Assembly: GCA_037127315.1 (NCBI GenBank)
Contig: JBBBDQ010000752.1
Location: 1 to 64,000 of the forward strand
Direction of reading: 5' to 3'
DNA from: Ascarosepion bandense
Taxonomy: Eukaryota; Mollusca; Cephalopoda; Sepiida; Sepiidae
DNA length: 64,000 bases
The notes beneath the pieces were generated by a model. That model made no database searches. It was given only the letters and a program-made list of their open reading frames with translations, and was not told where the DNA came from. Shown piece after piece: positions 21,114 through 32,892 of this stretch; the stretch's first letter is position 1, and each line of letters starts with the position of its first letter. The position numbers were made by a program, and so were the translations under genes.

Positions 21114-22487
21114 GAAGCTCCCAGGAAAGCAAGCAATAATCCGTAAAGCGTAAATTTCTTTGTGCGATAAGATATTATCTTGAAAACGTGTTCAAGCCAA
21201 TTCCATACAACTTTGGAACTGTCAGCGAGGAATAAAAAGATCTACTTAAATCTGCTATCTTTTCCATGAAGATTTTGTGAAGACACATCAAAACAAAATC
21301 TTTAGGCATAAATACAATTATTATAATTAATGTATTTAAAATTAAAAATCTTATGATGCGATTAGATCTATTCTACTGCATTGTTCAATGAGTGTCCACA
21401 GATTCGCAGCCTGATGTTGAAAATCGTTTCTCTTTCCCACAAGAAATAATTATTTTCCAACATAATATCCTTAATTATTTACACAATTCGGACTGTTGTC
21501 CTCATCTTTATTGACATATTTACGACGTTTAGTCCGTTGTACGCTTTGACCCTCTTCAAGTGCTGGTAACTTTGAACCGAACCCTTTCTTTCCATCACTA
21601 TTTCCTCTGGACCAGGAATTGAACTCATAGTTAATATATCACCAAATACACGTCACCATTTCCGGCACCAACTCCTATCCAAATTTGGTTAGTTCTGTAC
21701 CTACATGATCCTTGAATAGGACATAGTTCAGGAGGCAGAGTCGAGAATAGAACAGTTCCGGTCACTGATCGTACGGTAAGACGTGCGATGGTCTTACCTA
21801 GAAATCCCGGGTCTTGTATTGCTTCTTTTTTACTTCCTTTTCAATCTTTCTTCTCTCTACGAAATTGGGACAATCGAAATGAATTGTTCTTTACCAGGAT
21901 GGACGATTGGCGGCTTCTATTTCCTAGGTATTAGGGATTATTCCCGCTTGAAAGAGAAAAGACTTCAGTTGGACTTTGAAATTTCCGAATCAACGCTTTA
22001 ATAAACTTGGCTATTGTCTTGATGTCCCTAACTACTGAAAGTAAACAGATATCAAACTTCAAAAAGGGAAAATCCTCTTATTTTAGCATGAATGCTATGA
22101 AGAATGAAACGAAATAAATACATTTGGATAACCATCGATCATCGTCCACGAATTATCCATCAAAATGAAGATCAGTGAACACAAAAATGAATATGAAAAA
22201 AAAATCAGAACAGATAAAAGACTAAAATGGTTTTTGCAACCTAAAATGGCATCGACTAACTAATATGGTTTCTGTTTACAAGAAACCGACGCTTACTACT
22301 TTGATAAAGCTTTCTTATACAGCACTTATTGCAAATTACAAATTCTTTATAAAACCATCTACTTTAACAGGAAGAAAAATTATTATACAAATATTGAATT
22401 TCTGTAGTTTGCTTGAAGACACAGGAAACTACACATTCGCGTTGAGAGCTTGTGACTATTTTTCTAGACGTCTTTTTGTTGAAGGTC

Positions 22488-22491
<4 letters not shown>
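21114..22491. other. 1.4 kb with no recognised feature
   Basis: Moderately AT-rich. Short open frames only, none with recognisable domains. No similarity to the other repeats of the window was noticed; this is one of the larger candidates for single-copy DNA here. Confidence 0.4.
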
Positions 22492-22552
<61 letters not shown>

Positions 22553-22555
22553 AAT
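22492..22555. repeat. (TA)n followed by (TAA)n
   Basis: TA run 22492-22538 continues into TAATAATAATAATAATA directly at the 3' end of the next LINE. Confidence 0.9.
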
Positions 22556-23290
22556 ATCGCTCCAAGCAAGGCATTTCACTGCCACTGTTTTGCAGGGGGT
22601 TACATAGGAGGATAGTTATGAGAAAGAGTGACAGGTTATAGAGGGTGTCAGGAAGTGGGTAAGGGAAGGACGAGAATACTCATGAGAGTGGAGTGGACGG
22701 AGAAAGGAGCATGAGAGAGAGAGAAAGGATGCAGGTTAGTGAAATAGAAGATGACTATTGACTTATTGACTTTACATTTAAATTCTTGCAGATTGTAGCT
22801 GTCGGCGAAGCAAGTAAACGGAAGAGAATTCCACGGACGGGAAGTGCGAGAAAAGAAGCTGTTGGAGTAGAATTTGCGTTTACATTTTATTGGTTTCAAA
22901 GTAAAAGGTTGGTCCTAGTTACTTGTCTTGTGGCTCGAGTAAATTCATATATAGCGTGGACCAGTGAGCTAAATTCATCGGAGCAGAAACCGTTTAGAAG
23001 AGACACAGGGACGCCACATTGCACCGGTTAGAAAGTGACTGTATCTGAGCTGCTAAGTTAGGATCGATCACATTACAGATTCTCCGTTGGATTTTGTCAA
23101 GGACCCCTAGGTGGATAGTAGGAGCAACAGACCAGATATGGCAGGAGTATTCAATGCACGGTCGGATGATAAGTCGGGATTGATCACATTACAGATTCTC
23201 CGTTGGATTTTGTCAAGGAATCCTAGGTGGATAGCAGGAGCACAGGACCAGATATGGCAGCGGTATTCATTATCGATAATGTGATAATAT
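22556..23290 (-). pseudogene. Jockey-like LINE 3' part with internal duplication
   Basis: 3' end in minus orientation (CGCTCCAAGCAAGGCATTTC, CACTGCCACTGTTTTGCAGG). RT C-terminus 22745-23020 (SNSFFSRTSRPWNSLPFTCF). Then RT region with two tandem ~115-bp copies at 23056-23168 and 23172-23270 (both TCACATTACAGATTCTCCGT and CCTAGGTGGATAG), a local duplication of codons for KIQRRICNVI. Numerous stops. Confidence 0.75.
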
Positions 23291-23294
23291 TCTT

Positions 23295-23440
23295 TTATTT
23301 GCAATGTCTCTTTTATTGTTCTGGCTCCTTAATAATTTCTTTTCTTATGTTTTCATACTCAGTAACTCCTAGTGTCTTAGTGACTTTACTGCCTTGTTTG
23401 GGACGAGGAAATAATTTAAAAAATACAAAACTAAATAAAC
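23295..23440 (+). mobile_element. Jockey-like LINE 3' end, plus strand
   Basis: TTTTATTGTTCTGGCTCCTT, then CTTAGTGACTTTACTGCCTT and GTTTGGGACGAGGAAATAAT with A-rich tail. Head-to-head with the minus-strand copy to its left. Confidence 0.55.
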
Positions 23441-23510
23441 AAAATAAAATCATAAAAAAAAATTTAAATTGCGATGCTCCCTCCCAAAATTGACGCTATT
23501 TCACTTAAGA

Positions 23511-23765
23511 TCGGGAACCTCGAAGTGATGTAATGGTTAGCAAGCTTGTCTCGATAGAATCATTTCAATTGAGTAGTGAGTTCGATCCTTACTGGGTGTC
23601 CCATATTTTCGGTCTTGTGCCACATCTAAGCTGCGTGAGCACCTCGGTGTTGCGTAATGGTTAGCAAGCTTGTCTAATTAGAACCATTACGACTGAGTAG
23701 TGAGTTCGATCCCCACTTGGTACCCCATATTTTCGGTCATGTGCCACATCTAAGGTGAGCTTAGA
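23511..23765 (+). mobile_element. Two tandem copies of a tRNA-like SINE (third type)
   Basis: Units of about 128 bp. Each has GTAATGGTTAGCAAGCTTGT (box A-like) and GTGAGTTCGATCC (box B-like), then ATATTTTCGGTC and GTGCCACATCTAAG. The two boxes are separated by an insert of about 35 nt. A worn, inverted piece of the same type is at 38430-38545. Confidence 0.65.
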
Positions 23766-23779
23766 AATTCAACTATTTC

Positions 23780-24075
23780 ATTTAAGATTTTTGCAGAAAA
23801 GGCTGCGTTAATACAAAAATAAAGAAAAAAGGAGAAAATAAGAAACCAACACCCCCACCAAAAAAAAAAATTAAATTTTGGTGGAGGAGGGGTGACTGGG
23901 CGTGGGTTCAATGCGCATCACATCGAAAAGCAGCTATCATTTTTTTTCTAACTCCAAATTCTTTTGAAATAGTTGCGTTTTTTTTTGTTGTGGTGTGTTG
24001 GATTTTTATTTTCCCCTCTTCTCTTTATTTTTGTATTAACGCAATTATTTCTGTAAAAATCTTGAACTAAATACA
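23780..24075. mobile_element. Small MITE with ~75-bp inverted ends
   Basis: TGCGTTAATACAAAAATAAA at 23805 is mirrored at 24041 (complement). Arms extend outward to GATTTTTRCAGAAA. The centre includes a C/A-rich and a G-rich strand (ACCCCCACCA; TTGGTGGAGGAGGGG). No open frame. Confidence 0.7.
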
Positions 24076-24378
24076 ATCATTTCTGTAAAAATCTCGAACT
24101 AAATAGAATCATTTCTGTAAAAATCTCGAACTAAATAGAATCATTTCTGTAAAAATCTCGAACTAAATAGAATCATTTCTGTAAAAATCTCGAACTAAAT
24201 AGAATCATTTCTGTAAAAATCTCGAACTAAATAGAATCATTTCTGTAAAAATCTCGAACTAAATAGAATCATTTCTGTAAAAATCTCGAACTAAATAGAA
24301 TCATTTCTGTAAAAATCTCGAACTAAATAGAATCACTTCTGTAAAAATCTCGAACTAAATAGAATCACTTCTGTAAAG
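24045..24378. repeat. 32-bp minisatellite made from the MITE end
   Basis: About 10.5 near-identical units of AATCATTTCTGTAAAAATCT plus CGAACTAAATAG. The first unit is the right terminal repeat of the MITE, so the array is an expansion of that end. Confidence 0.9.
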
Positions 24379-24429
24379 GAGAATCGTAATTTGAATTTGT
24401 TTATTATTATTATTATTTTTTTAATGTTT

Positions 24430-24560
24430 AAATCATTTCCTCATTCCAAGCAAGACAGTGAAATCATTATGACAAAAGGAGTTACTGAGTGTGAAAAGAT
24501 AAAGAAAAAAAAACATTATCAAGGAGCGAGAATAATAAAAGTATGGACGTAGCAAATAAA
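24430..24560 (-). mobile_element. Jockey-like LINE 3' end, worn
   Basis: AAATCATTTCCTCATTCCAA, GCAAGACAGTGAAATCATTA and GGAGTTACTGAGTGTGAAAA match the family 3' end in minus orientation. Confidence 0.55.
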
Positions 24561-25914
24561 TAAAGGCCCTTATCATATGGTAATCTAAAAAAATGACCTT
24601 CTACCAAAAGACGTCTAGACAAATAATCATTAGATCTACGCGCGACTGTGTACTGTCTTGTGTGTATTTAAGCAAACTACAGTAATATAACAATTATACT
24701 TCCTGCGTAAGAAAAAATTCTTGATATCGTATATGGTTATAGCATTAGGTTACAAGCCAAGAATAAAATCTGGTTGACTGTTAGAAATTCTTTTGTTCTT
24801 TATTCGTGAGCAGCCTTTGAGATTTGAAAAAGAAATCACTCGACCGGCGGTCGAAAGCGAGGGAAAAATATACTCGCCCCAAGATCAATTTATTCGACCG
24901 ACTCCATTTTCTTAATAGTCGCCTTACGTAAAGATTGCGTGACTCGCTGACGGAAAACAAAAAACGATATTTAATTAAAATTTCGAACGTGTTAGAAAGG
25001 ATTTTTTTTTTAAATAATAACAACAAAATTTGATATTTCCTCTTAATAATAGCATAAACATTTTGATGATGAAACTTTGATTTTATTAAGTTTGAGCCCT
25101 TTTAACATCATGATATGCTGGGGCTTTTTGACAATTGAGTGGCGGTTCCTAAATTCTCAACGATTTTCTATTAAAAAAATTACTTGTATAATTTGTTTTT
25201 CAGTGGAAAGAAATATGTGTATTTTTTCTTTCTTTCAATTGTTCGTTTTTACTTTTCGTTAGGGTGGAGTAAATATAGGTTAATACTTTGCTAAGTGAGC
25301 TTTAATTTGGGCGGCAGAGATATTTGCCTCTACTCTAGAAGTGGTAATTAAACGAATGTTTACACAAACCGGGACGATAAAAGCCAAGAGTTCAATAATG
25401 TCATTATAGGTCATTCTAAGTAACTTGTGAAGCTTCAATGGCATACATTTGGGTTGTAAAAAATCAGATCTCCTTTTCTATTGCGAGATTTATAATCGAC
25501 CGCGGGCGAGTAAAGCAATAACGTTTAATCGTTCAATTAAGTTTTTAATCGACTGAGTCGATCAGGCAGTTGAAATCGTGAGTAACGGTTAGGCCGAAGG
25601 GCAGTTTTTAGGCCGTAAGCATTGGACTGGAAAGGAACTGCGCCCTCTCAACGAACGTGGTCTCTGAACAGCAACGGAACAATGTCAAGGATTCAGGATT
25701 CCTTAGCTCCCCCAGTTCTAAGCTTCACGGTCAGGACACGACATGCTATACGTATTGTAGCGGATCACCCGCTTTCCTTCCATATTCCATAGGTGATAAG
25801 TAAGTTCCACTCGAAAAGCTTTTGTCGCGAATCACTGCTCCGTAGATTTGACTTCCATGAAGATGTTTTCACGATCACTACAATCTTAACCGGTTCAAGT
25901 CTAGGGTTAACCTT
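24561..25914. other. 1.35 kb without recognised gene; contains a dispersed repeat
   Basis: 25040-25160 resembles 36535-36650: ATAAACATTTTGATG, TTTTATTAAG, then a GGCGGTTCCTAAAT / GGAGGTACCTAAAT end. Between 25440 and 25800 the base composition is more balanced, but no frame with a known domain is seen. An 81-codon minus frame (24781-25026) is AT-biased and unsupported. Confidence 0.4.
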
Positions 25915-26124
25915 TATCTTCCTCACATATTTCTGCCTCTCTTTCTCGCCTTGTGAGTATCTGATTCTCCAAGATCTCCTTCCTCGTTACGTGTCTTAGA
26001 AACGTCTCTTCCTGATGTTAAGTATAAGGTTCTTTTCATTTCCATTCTTTCCAAAACCTCGTTCTTGCTCACATGTTCGGTCCATTTTATCCTCAGTATC
26101 CTTCTGTAGATCACATTTTTGCTA
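25915..26124 (-). pseudogene. RTE-like C-terminal fragment
   Basis: Minus strand encodes YRRILRIKWTEHVSKNEVLE and RMEMKRTL, equivalent to YRRMLRISWTEH...VLERM in the other copies, then loses the frame. Confidence 0.75.
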
Positions 26125-27044
26125 CATTATCGATAACTAAATAAGATATTCCAACGGCAACGACACTAAAAAACAGAAAAACGAAGCGTTAATATTTTTC
26201 TGAAATCAGATGCATAAAATTATAAGCAAGACGATTTCACCAATCGACGCATCATTAAACACTAAATTTCGCCCGTTGACTTTGGCAAATGTGCAAAGCT
26301 TATTGTATATTAAAGAAAAACGGTAACAATCAAATTTGTAATTACCAATAACAATGCTCCTATGAAAACCAAAGTTTTGATCACTAATGCAATACTGTGC
26401 GCCTTGTAATAATTTTGCCCCATACAAAACTGTGTTTATTGTAATAACGTACAAATTTTTAAAGTACATAAAGGGAACGCATAACAGCCTCATTAAATAA
26501 AGACTGAAAAAACATTTGAATGATCTTTTTTCGGTAAGGAAGCACTTAAACACTCATACACACTCCACTACCAGCAGAAAATCCTTGTAAATAACACTGC
26601 CATTCTAAAAAACATCAAATTGTAAAAGACGTTTAAAGAAAATAGAAGCACCTTTTATTAGGTAGTTTAAGCCAAACATTAATTGCACTTGGTTTGAAAC
26701 AAGGTGGAAATTGTTAGATGTGTTTTGAAGGCACTCTAACAAGCTATTAATATTAATTCCATAAAACACGGCTTTGAATTACTGTAATATATTACCTTGA
26801 ACGACAGAAAATAATTACATCCAGCCGTAGGTAAGGTAAAAAAGGACAAGGGTAGTTAACAGATATATCCGGCCGGAGACGATGTGAACAAAGTGCAAAA
26901 AAAGCGACAACCAGTTTAAAAAGAAATGAACCGCCGGGTGTGATTGACAATTACATCCGGTCTTAGAGAGTCAACAAATCATCAACTCGAAAAAGAAAAA
27001 AATGCGTGGGAGTTTTAAGACTATATACTGTCTAGAATTTTAGC
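26125..27044. other. Unassigned interval with a 115-codon open frame
   Basis: The minus-strand frame at 26206-26553 begins MFKCFLTEKRS and is rich in Phe, Leu, Tyr and Cys. It has hydrophobic stretches but no signal peptide or domain I can name. Codon content follows the local AT bias, so it may be chance. Not part of any repeat recognised here. Confidence 0.3.
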
Positions 27045-27045
27045 T

Positions 27046-27107
<62 letters not shown>
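27045..27107. repeat. (GA)n microsatellite
   Basis: About 31 GA units; translated on the other strand it gives SLSLSL runs. Confidence 0.95.
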
Positions 27108-27108
<1 letters not shown>

Positions 27109-27189
27109 CTGTCTATCGACTCCCGTTGGCTCCTTTGTAGGTGCGACCTCTCTCCAGTTGGTTTCCTGCTGCAAACAAGCGTCACTGAC

Positions 27190-27786
27190 GAAGAATAAAA
27201 ATAAATACTGTTGCCATATCTGGTCGGGTGACCCGGCTATTCTCCTTGGGCTTCTAGACAAGGTACAGCGGAGGGTCTGTAATGTGATCGATACCGACTT
27301 GGCAGACCGCCTGCAGTCTCTCTCTCTCACCGGCGCGACGTGTCTTCCCTGTGTCTCTTCTATAAATAATTTCACGGCTTCTGCTCCGATGAACTTAGAT
27401 CACTGGTGCCCCCTAGGTTCGAATTTGCACGAGATACTAGATTAGCAACTAGATTTCACCCTTTTACAGTGAAACCGATAAAATGCAACCGCAACTTCTA
27501 CTTCAACAGTTTCTTTTCTCGCAGTTCCCGACTGTGGAATTCTCTTCCATATGACTGCTTCCCCGACGGCTACAATCTCCAGGAGTTTAAATGTAAGGTC
27601 AATAGACACCTCCTAACAAACTAACTTCCATTCTTTCAAACACCCTTCGCACCCACCCAACTATCTATCACCCGCTTCTGACATTTCCTATATCTAACCA
27701 CTCTTCCTATTTATCTCCCCCTATGTAGCCCCAAGCGCAATAGTGGCAGTGGAATGCCTTGCTTGGGGTGAAATGATTGAAAAAAA
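27190..27786 (+). pseudogene. Jockey-like RT C-terminal part with intact 3' end
   Basis: CHIWSGDPAILLGLLDKVQR and RVCNVIDTDLADRLQSL in one frame; after a frameshift FEFARDTRLATRFHPFTV and FFSRSSRLWNSLPYDCF up to a stop at 27622. 3' end GTAGCCCCAAGCGCAATAGT ... CCTTGCTTGGGGTGAAATGA with A-rich tail. Few lesions, so a fairly young copy. Confidence 0.8.
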
Positions 27787-27904
27787 CAAAGAAAAGATTA
27801 TATTTTTCTGTGTACGTGTTCCTCTTGGTTTGTCCAAATCCAGCGTTATATATGACATTGCAACTACTTCTCTACAACACAGCTTGGAATAAAATATAGA
27901 AAAC

Positions 27905-28126
27905 TCGTATAGGACCTACCCTTTTTGGACTATAATGAACTTTTTTATTATTATGAATACCAGGAGAATATGCCTCTCAAAGTTGAGTTGGGATGAGTAA
28001 CTCCGGTCTAATACTGTGCAGTCAGACTGACGTGTAACACACTTTTATTTGTTTTCCGTTTAATATATTTGTTTCACTATTTTCAGAGTTCGAGTTTTCT
28101 TCCGGATCTATTCTGAGTTCACAACA

Positions 28127-28158
<32 letters not shown>

Positions 28159-28380
28159 TATGGGACCTACGCTTTTTGGACTGTAATGAACTTTTCCTAT
28201 TATTATGAATACCGGGAGAATATGCCTCTCGCAGTTGAGTTGAGATGAGTCACCCCGGTGTAATACTTGGCAGTCCGACTGACTTTATATTTGTTCTCTC
28301 ATTAAATATATATGTTTCACTAATCACCCGAGTTCGTGTTTTTCTTCCGGACCTATCCTGTGTCCACAACACTATCTAAT
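27905..28380. repeat. Tandem pair of ~250-bp units, possible LTR pieces
   Basis: GGACCTACSCTTTTTGGACT starts at 27918 and 28165. Both copies contain GAGAATATGCCTCTC and run to CACAACACTATCTA at about 28130 and 28375. A TATC run separates them. The CACAACA end and a TTAATATATTTGTTTCAC stretch would fit an LTR, but internal element sequence and TSDs are lacking. Confidence 0.5.
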
Positions 28381-29139
28381 GTACGAATAAAGAATCCTTT
28401 GAAAAAAAATAGTGAATTAGCCGAATGCAATTGGAATAAAAATCTCGACGGACTGTTTCTACACACTTTTATAAAGTGTGTAGAAACGGAAAACTGCATG
28501 AATATTAGAAAAATTAAATAAAAACTGATACGTTTTCCTTGTCCGTCTCTTTCAATGAAATATGTATTCATTCTAATACATTTCTTTTCTATTTTTTTTA
28601 AAAAAAAGTTTTAGTTCTAAAAGAAAGTACGACAAAAAACAAAAAGAAACAAAAAGAAACAACAGCAACAAAAGAACAAAAAAAAACAAAAACAAAAAAA
28701 AACAACCCCAAATCACATTTTTTTAACCAATATTGCACACATAAACCGACTGAACTTTGTCGGAGCTAAACGCGCCACTTTTGTTCTTGAATATAAAAAT
28801 CTAAATATGTGAGTTGGTCAAATCAATACCAATCTTGAAGAACGTGATAAAAAAAAATCCGGAAAACGAACCCGTCGAAGAATATAATTGAAGCCACGGT
28901 ATTTAGTTGTTGGTCTTTCTTTGATGTGCTTTCTGTTGGCATCGAAGTTTGTGAAACTAAGTTTAAAGAAAAGGCGGAAGCTTATTGATTATGAAATTCG
29001 CTGTATTGAGATTATTATTGTATTTAGTATGCACCAATTTGTTACTCACTAACATTACAACGATGAAGCGAAAATAAGAACAAGACAAAAGATAATAATT
29101 GATATTACTTTTAAGTTTTTCAAGATCAAACTTGACTGG
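28381..29139. other. AT-rich interval, nothing recognised
   Basis: Contains a small perfect palindrome, ACACACTTTATAAAGTGTGT-like (28459-28484), and an AAAC-rich stretch at 28630-28705. No gene. Confidence 0.4.
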
Positions 29140-29697
29140 AAAACAAGAAGCAGGAAGAAAGCCTCACAAGCGAGAAGTGCGAGAGATGTAACTGTTAGCA
29201 TAAAACTTTACATCTGCTAAATTTAACAGTAAAATTATGAGAGTTTACTGCGGATATATTTTTTTTAATCATTTCACCCCAAGCAAGGTATTCTACTGTC
29301 ACTATTTCACAGGGGGTTACATAGGGGAAGGTGGTGAGGAAGAGTGGTTAGATATAGGAAATGTCAGAAGGAGGGTGACAGACGGGTTAGGATGTAGATG
29401 GGAAGAGTGTTTGAGAGAATGGATGCATGTTAGTGTGTTAGGAGGTGTCTATTGACCTTAAATTTAAACTCCTGGAGATTGTAGCTGTCGGGGAAGCAGT
29501 CATATGGAAGAGAATTCCACAGTCGAGAAGTGCGAGAAAAGAAACCGTTGGAGTAGAAGTTGCGGTTGCATTTTATCGGTTTCACTGTAAAAGGGTGAGA
29601 TCTAGTTGCTAATCTAGTATCTCGTGTAAATTCGAACCTAGGGGGCACCAGCGATCCAAGTTCATCGGAGCAGAAGCCGTGAAAGTATTTATAGAAG
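29140..29697 (-). pseudogene. Two abutting Jockey-like LINE 3' parts
   Basis: 29150-29215 is a scrap of the C-terminal motif (GCGAGAAGTGCGAGAGATGT). From 29262 a second copy starts at its 3' end (AATCATTTCACCCCAAGCAA). It carries an open 72-codon stretch (29430-29648) encoding FEFTRDTRLATRSHPFTV and FFSRTSRLWNSLPYDCF. It is truncated at 29697, where a worn SINE begins. Confidence 0.75.
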
Positions 29698-29925
29698 AGG
29701 CATCGACTCTGAATGAAAAATAGGAGAGCTCAGTTCGAATTCAAGTTGACTTCTTTGCATTCTCTTAAGCGCAAATATCCCTAGGAAAGTTATTATTCCG
29801 CCACTTCTTCGTCCAGCTATGGGTTGAGTAGCCGGACAGATCGGATTCTACAAAATTGGTTGGTTAACAACCAATCCCTTATGGCAACCTACTGCGGGAA
29901 AATCCTTTGCGCAGTGTTCAATCGG
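29698..29925 (+). mobile_element. tRNA-derived SINE, worn and truncated
   Basis: AGTTCGAATTCAAGTTGACT, GCGCAAATATCCCTAGGAAA, AGCTATGGGTTGAGTAG and GGCAACCTACTGCGGG follow the family order; box A and tail are missing. Confidence 0.7.
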
Positions 29926-29957
29926 TGTGCGAGAGCATAAATTGTCATCCGTAGTCC

Positions 29958-29958
29958 T

Positions 29959-30023
<65 letters not shown>

Positions 30024-30067
30024 GCAGTCTTTCCACATCTATCTGTCTATCTATGTATGTCTTTCCA

Positions 30068-30109
<42 letters not shown>

Positions 30110-30115
30110 AACTTA
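29958..30115. repeat. (TATC)n microsatellites
   Basis: Blocks 29958-30022 and 30068-30115, the second directly abutting the Helitron 5' end. Confidence 0.95.
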
Positions 30116-30838
30116 TTTATAAATGAAACTGTGTGTGTGTGTGTGCCTGTGTGTGTGTGTTCGTTACCTATAGACTCCGAAACGGCTGAACCGATTTTCT
30201 TGAAAATTTACACAGTTGTACTATACGCGTCTGCAAGTGTTCTTAGTTAGGTTTTGTGTTGAGGTACCCCCGATAAATATCGAAAATCGATAATCGAAAA
30301 AATCGGGTAATAGAAGGAGTGGTCCGATTTTAATCACATTTCATACACTCATAGACAAAGACATAAGAAACGATATTCAGACGTTTCAAGGTTGCAGCTC
30401 TTACAATAGTGCAGAAAATCGATAATATATATATATAAAAGTCAAGATGTTTGTGTGTGTGTGTCTGTTTATCTGCCTGTATGTCTGTATTTTTTTCAGC
30501 CCTTTTATTTTAGTTTTTGCTTCGGGTTTGGCTCTATATAGGTATAATTGTAGTTCTTAGTCTCAGCCATGATACCATTTACTCTGAGGACTTATTTAGC
30601 CTTCAAAATTCAGTTTACTTCGAAAAAAACTTATTTGATATCGATACCAGGAAATCAAAATTTGACTTACATACATTCATTTTTCTTTCAGTCTCTGGTT
30701 TCACTTTAGCTGAAACAATTATTGCTTTTTAGTCTTTCGTGCCAACGTCCAAAGAGTCTGAGCTCCAGGACCATGGATTAGTTTTAAAGGTTTCATTACA
30801 CCCGAGCAACGCTGGACTATCCTGCTCGTTCAATATAA
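30116..30838 (+). mobile_element. Non-autonomous Helitron, full length (723 bp)
   Basis: 5' end TCTAAACTTATTTATAAATG, a GTGT-rich stretch, TATAGACTCCGAAACGGCTG and AACCGATTTTCTTGAAAATT, which I know as a motif common in animal Helitrons. The 3' end is a CCCGAGC...GCTGGAC hairpin followed by CTCG where CTAG is expected. Flanking bases are A and T, as Helitron insertion predicts. No Rep/helicase is encoded. Confidence 0.8.
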
Positions 30839-30868
30839 GATGTAGGTTTTATTTAACTTAATTAATAT

Positions 30869-31225
30869 CCATAAAAAAAACGAACTATATCTTGCATTTT
30901 TTCTCTCCTGTAACTCTTACGAAGGCATTTAATTAACTGCAGAATGACGGACTGCGAAATGCAACGAATTGTGGCACATTTTTGCTCGATTTTTCTTCAT
31001 CTACTGATACTTCCGGCGATGTACTTCCGAGAATGAAAGTAATGCGCTATTGTATTTCTACGCTTATTGCTCTCAAAACAGGAAGTACATCGCCGGAAGT
31101 TTCAGTAAAGGACAAAATTCGACCAAAATTGCTGCCTACGTAGAACGTCATTCTGCAGTTAATTACATGATTTCGTGAGAGTTACAGGAGAGAAAAGGTT
31201 CGAGATATAGTTCGTTTTTTTATGG
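30869..31225. mobile_element. Palindromic foldback element (357 bp)
   Basis: The left arm starting CCATAAAAAAAACGAACTAT (30869-31029) pairs with the right arm ending ATAGTTCGTTTTTTTATGG (31081-31225). Both contain TTTTCTCTCCTGTAACTC, TTAATTAACTGCAGAATGAC and CTTCCGGCGATGTACTTCC. The loop is about 50 bp. There is no open frame and no obvious TSD. Confidence 0.85.
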
Positions 31226-31319
31226 ACTTTCAAAGCAAAAAAGTAAGTTTCTTCAATAAGTAATTGTTGATTTGAGTTCAGCATATACATTTGCACAGAA
31301 ATAATGCTATTTTGGATAA

Positions 31320-31983
31320 ATTTGAAGAGGGAAAAGCCGTCGGTATCTAAAGCGAAAATTTACCAATGATGTAAATATTGCTTAATGCAATATAATAATT
31401 TAATATAATTTGCGATTATTATCTTTCATTTATATTATATATTCCCACTTTTATATATAACTTTATATATAACTTGCTCTTGGCGGTCTGAACTCAAGGA
31501 AAGATGACGAATTTTGCCGAAGCTCCAAAAAATTAATCGACTTTAATTTTAACAGAAAAACGTAAATATTTCTAAAAGCAATATGAGGATTTAATATAGT
31601 TTGCAATTAATATTTATTTCAATTATTCTACGGATTATTTACGTCACGGGATTGTCCTTTTTGAACTCAAGGAAAGATGAAAGATGACTGGTTTTGATTT
31701 AACTTTAAAGGAGAATGTGAATTTTGCAAAAAATAATATAATGATTTAATATAACTTGCAATTATTATTTATTGCATTCTTTGTATATAGATTATAATTT
31801 TAAGATGGAGTATTTGCGACACGGGATTGAGAGTTCTGAACCCAAGAAAAATGAGGTGTTTTGACGAAATTACAAAATATATTTGATTTAATTTTAACAG
31901 AAAACTGTAAATATTTCTGAATATAATATAATAATTTGTTATAATATGATAATATGCAATTGTTGTCTATTTAATTTCTGATA

Positions 31984-31985
<2 letters not shown>
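31320..31985. repeat. Diverged ~173-bp tandem repeat
   Basis: GAACTCAAGGAAAGATGA recurs at 31490 and 31663, and GAACCCAAGAAAAATGA at 31838. Between them are TTTAATTTTAACAGAAAA, TATAATRATTTAATATAA and GACACGGGATTG. A further unit lies at 32945-33070, beyond the LINE insertion. Confidence 0.65.
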
Positions 31986-32005
<20 letters not shown>

Positions 32006-32014
<9 letters not shown>

Positions 32015-32892
32015 TTTAATCATCTCACCCCAAGCAAGGCATTCCACTGCCACTATTGCGCATGGGGCTACATAGGGAAAGGTAAAGAGAAGCAGTGGAT
32101 AGACATAGAGAATGTCAGGAGAAAGGTGACAGATGAGTAAGGATAGCGAGGATGAGGGTCGAGCAGATGGGAAGAGTGCTTGATAGAATGGGAGCAGGTT
32201 AGTGTGTTAGGAGATGTGTATTGACCTTACATTTAAACTCCTGGAGATTGTAGCCGTCGGGGAAGCAATCGTTTGGAAGAGAATTCCACAGTCGGGAAGT
32301 GCGAGGAAAGAAACTATTGGAGTAGAAGTTACGGCTGCATTTTATCGGTTTCACTGTAAAAGGGTGGGATCTAGTTGCTAATCTAGTATCTCGTGCAAAT
32401 TCGTATTTAGGGGGTACCAGTGATCTAAGTTCATCGGAGCAGAAGCCGTGAAAGTATTTATAGAAGAGACACAAGGAAGCCACGTCTCGCCGGTGGGAGA
32501 GAGACTGCAGGCGGTCTGCCAAGTCGGTATCTATCACATTACAGACCCTCCTCTGAACCTTATCGTGAAGCCCAAGGAGAACAGCAGGGGCACCCGACCA
32601 GATATGGCAGCAGTATTCAATGCACGGGCGGATGGTAGATTTGTAAATGTGCAGGATAGATTTAGACGGAAAAAACTTCCGGGACCTACACAGAGAACCG
32701 ACTTTCATAGCAGCGGATTTAGCAATGGATTCGATATAGTCATTCCATTTGAGGTCCGCTGAAAGTGTGAGACCAAGGAGGCGTAGTGTTTTACTCTCTG
32801 GGAGACAAGCCTGGTCCATGCTAATGGGAGGTAGGTGAGATTGTCGATGATGGTTAATTGACAGTAGCTTCGTTTTAGAAGCATTAAAATTT

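Noticed and set aside
24045..24378. CRISPR-like short repeat
   Set aside because: 32-bp units without spacers, derived from a MITE end.
32448..32762. Plus-strand frame of 104 codons
   Set aside because: Antisense shadow of the Jockey-like RT coding region at 32199-32891.
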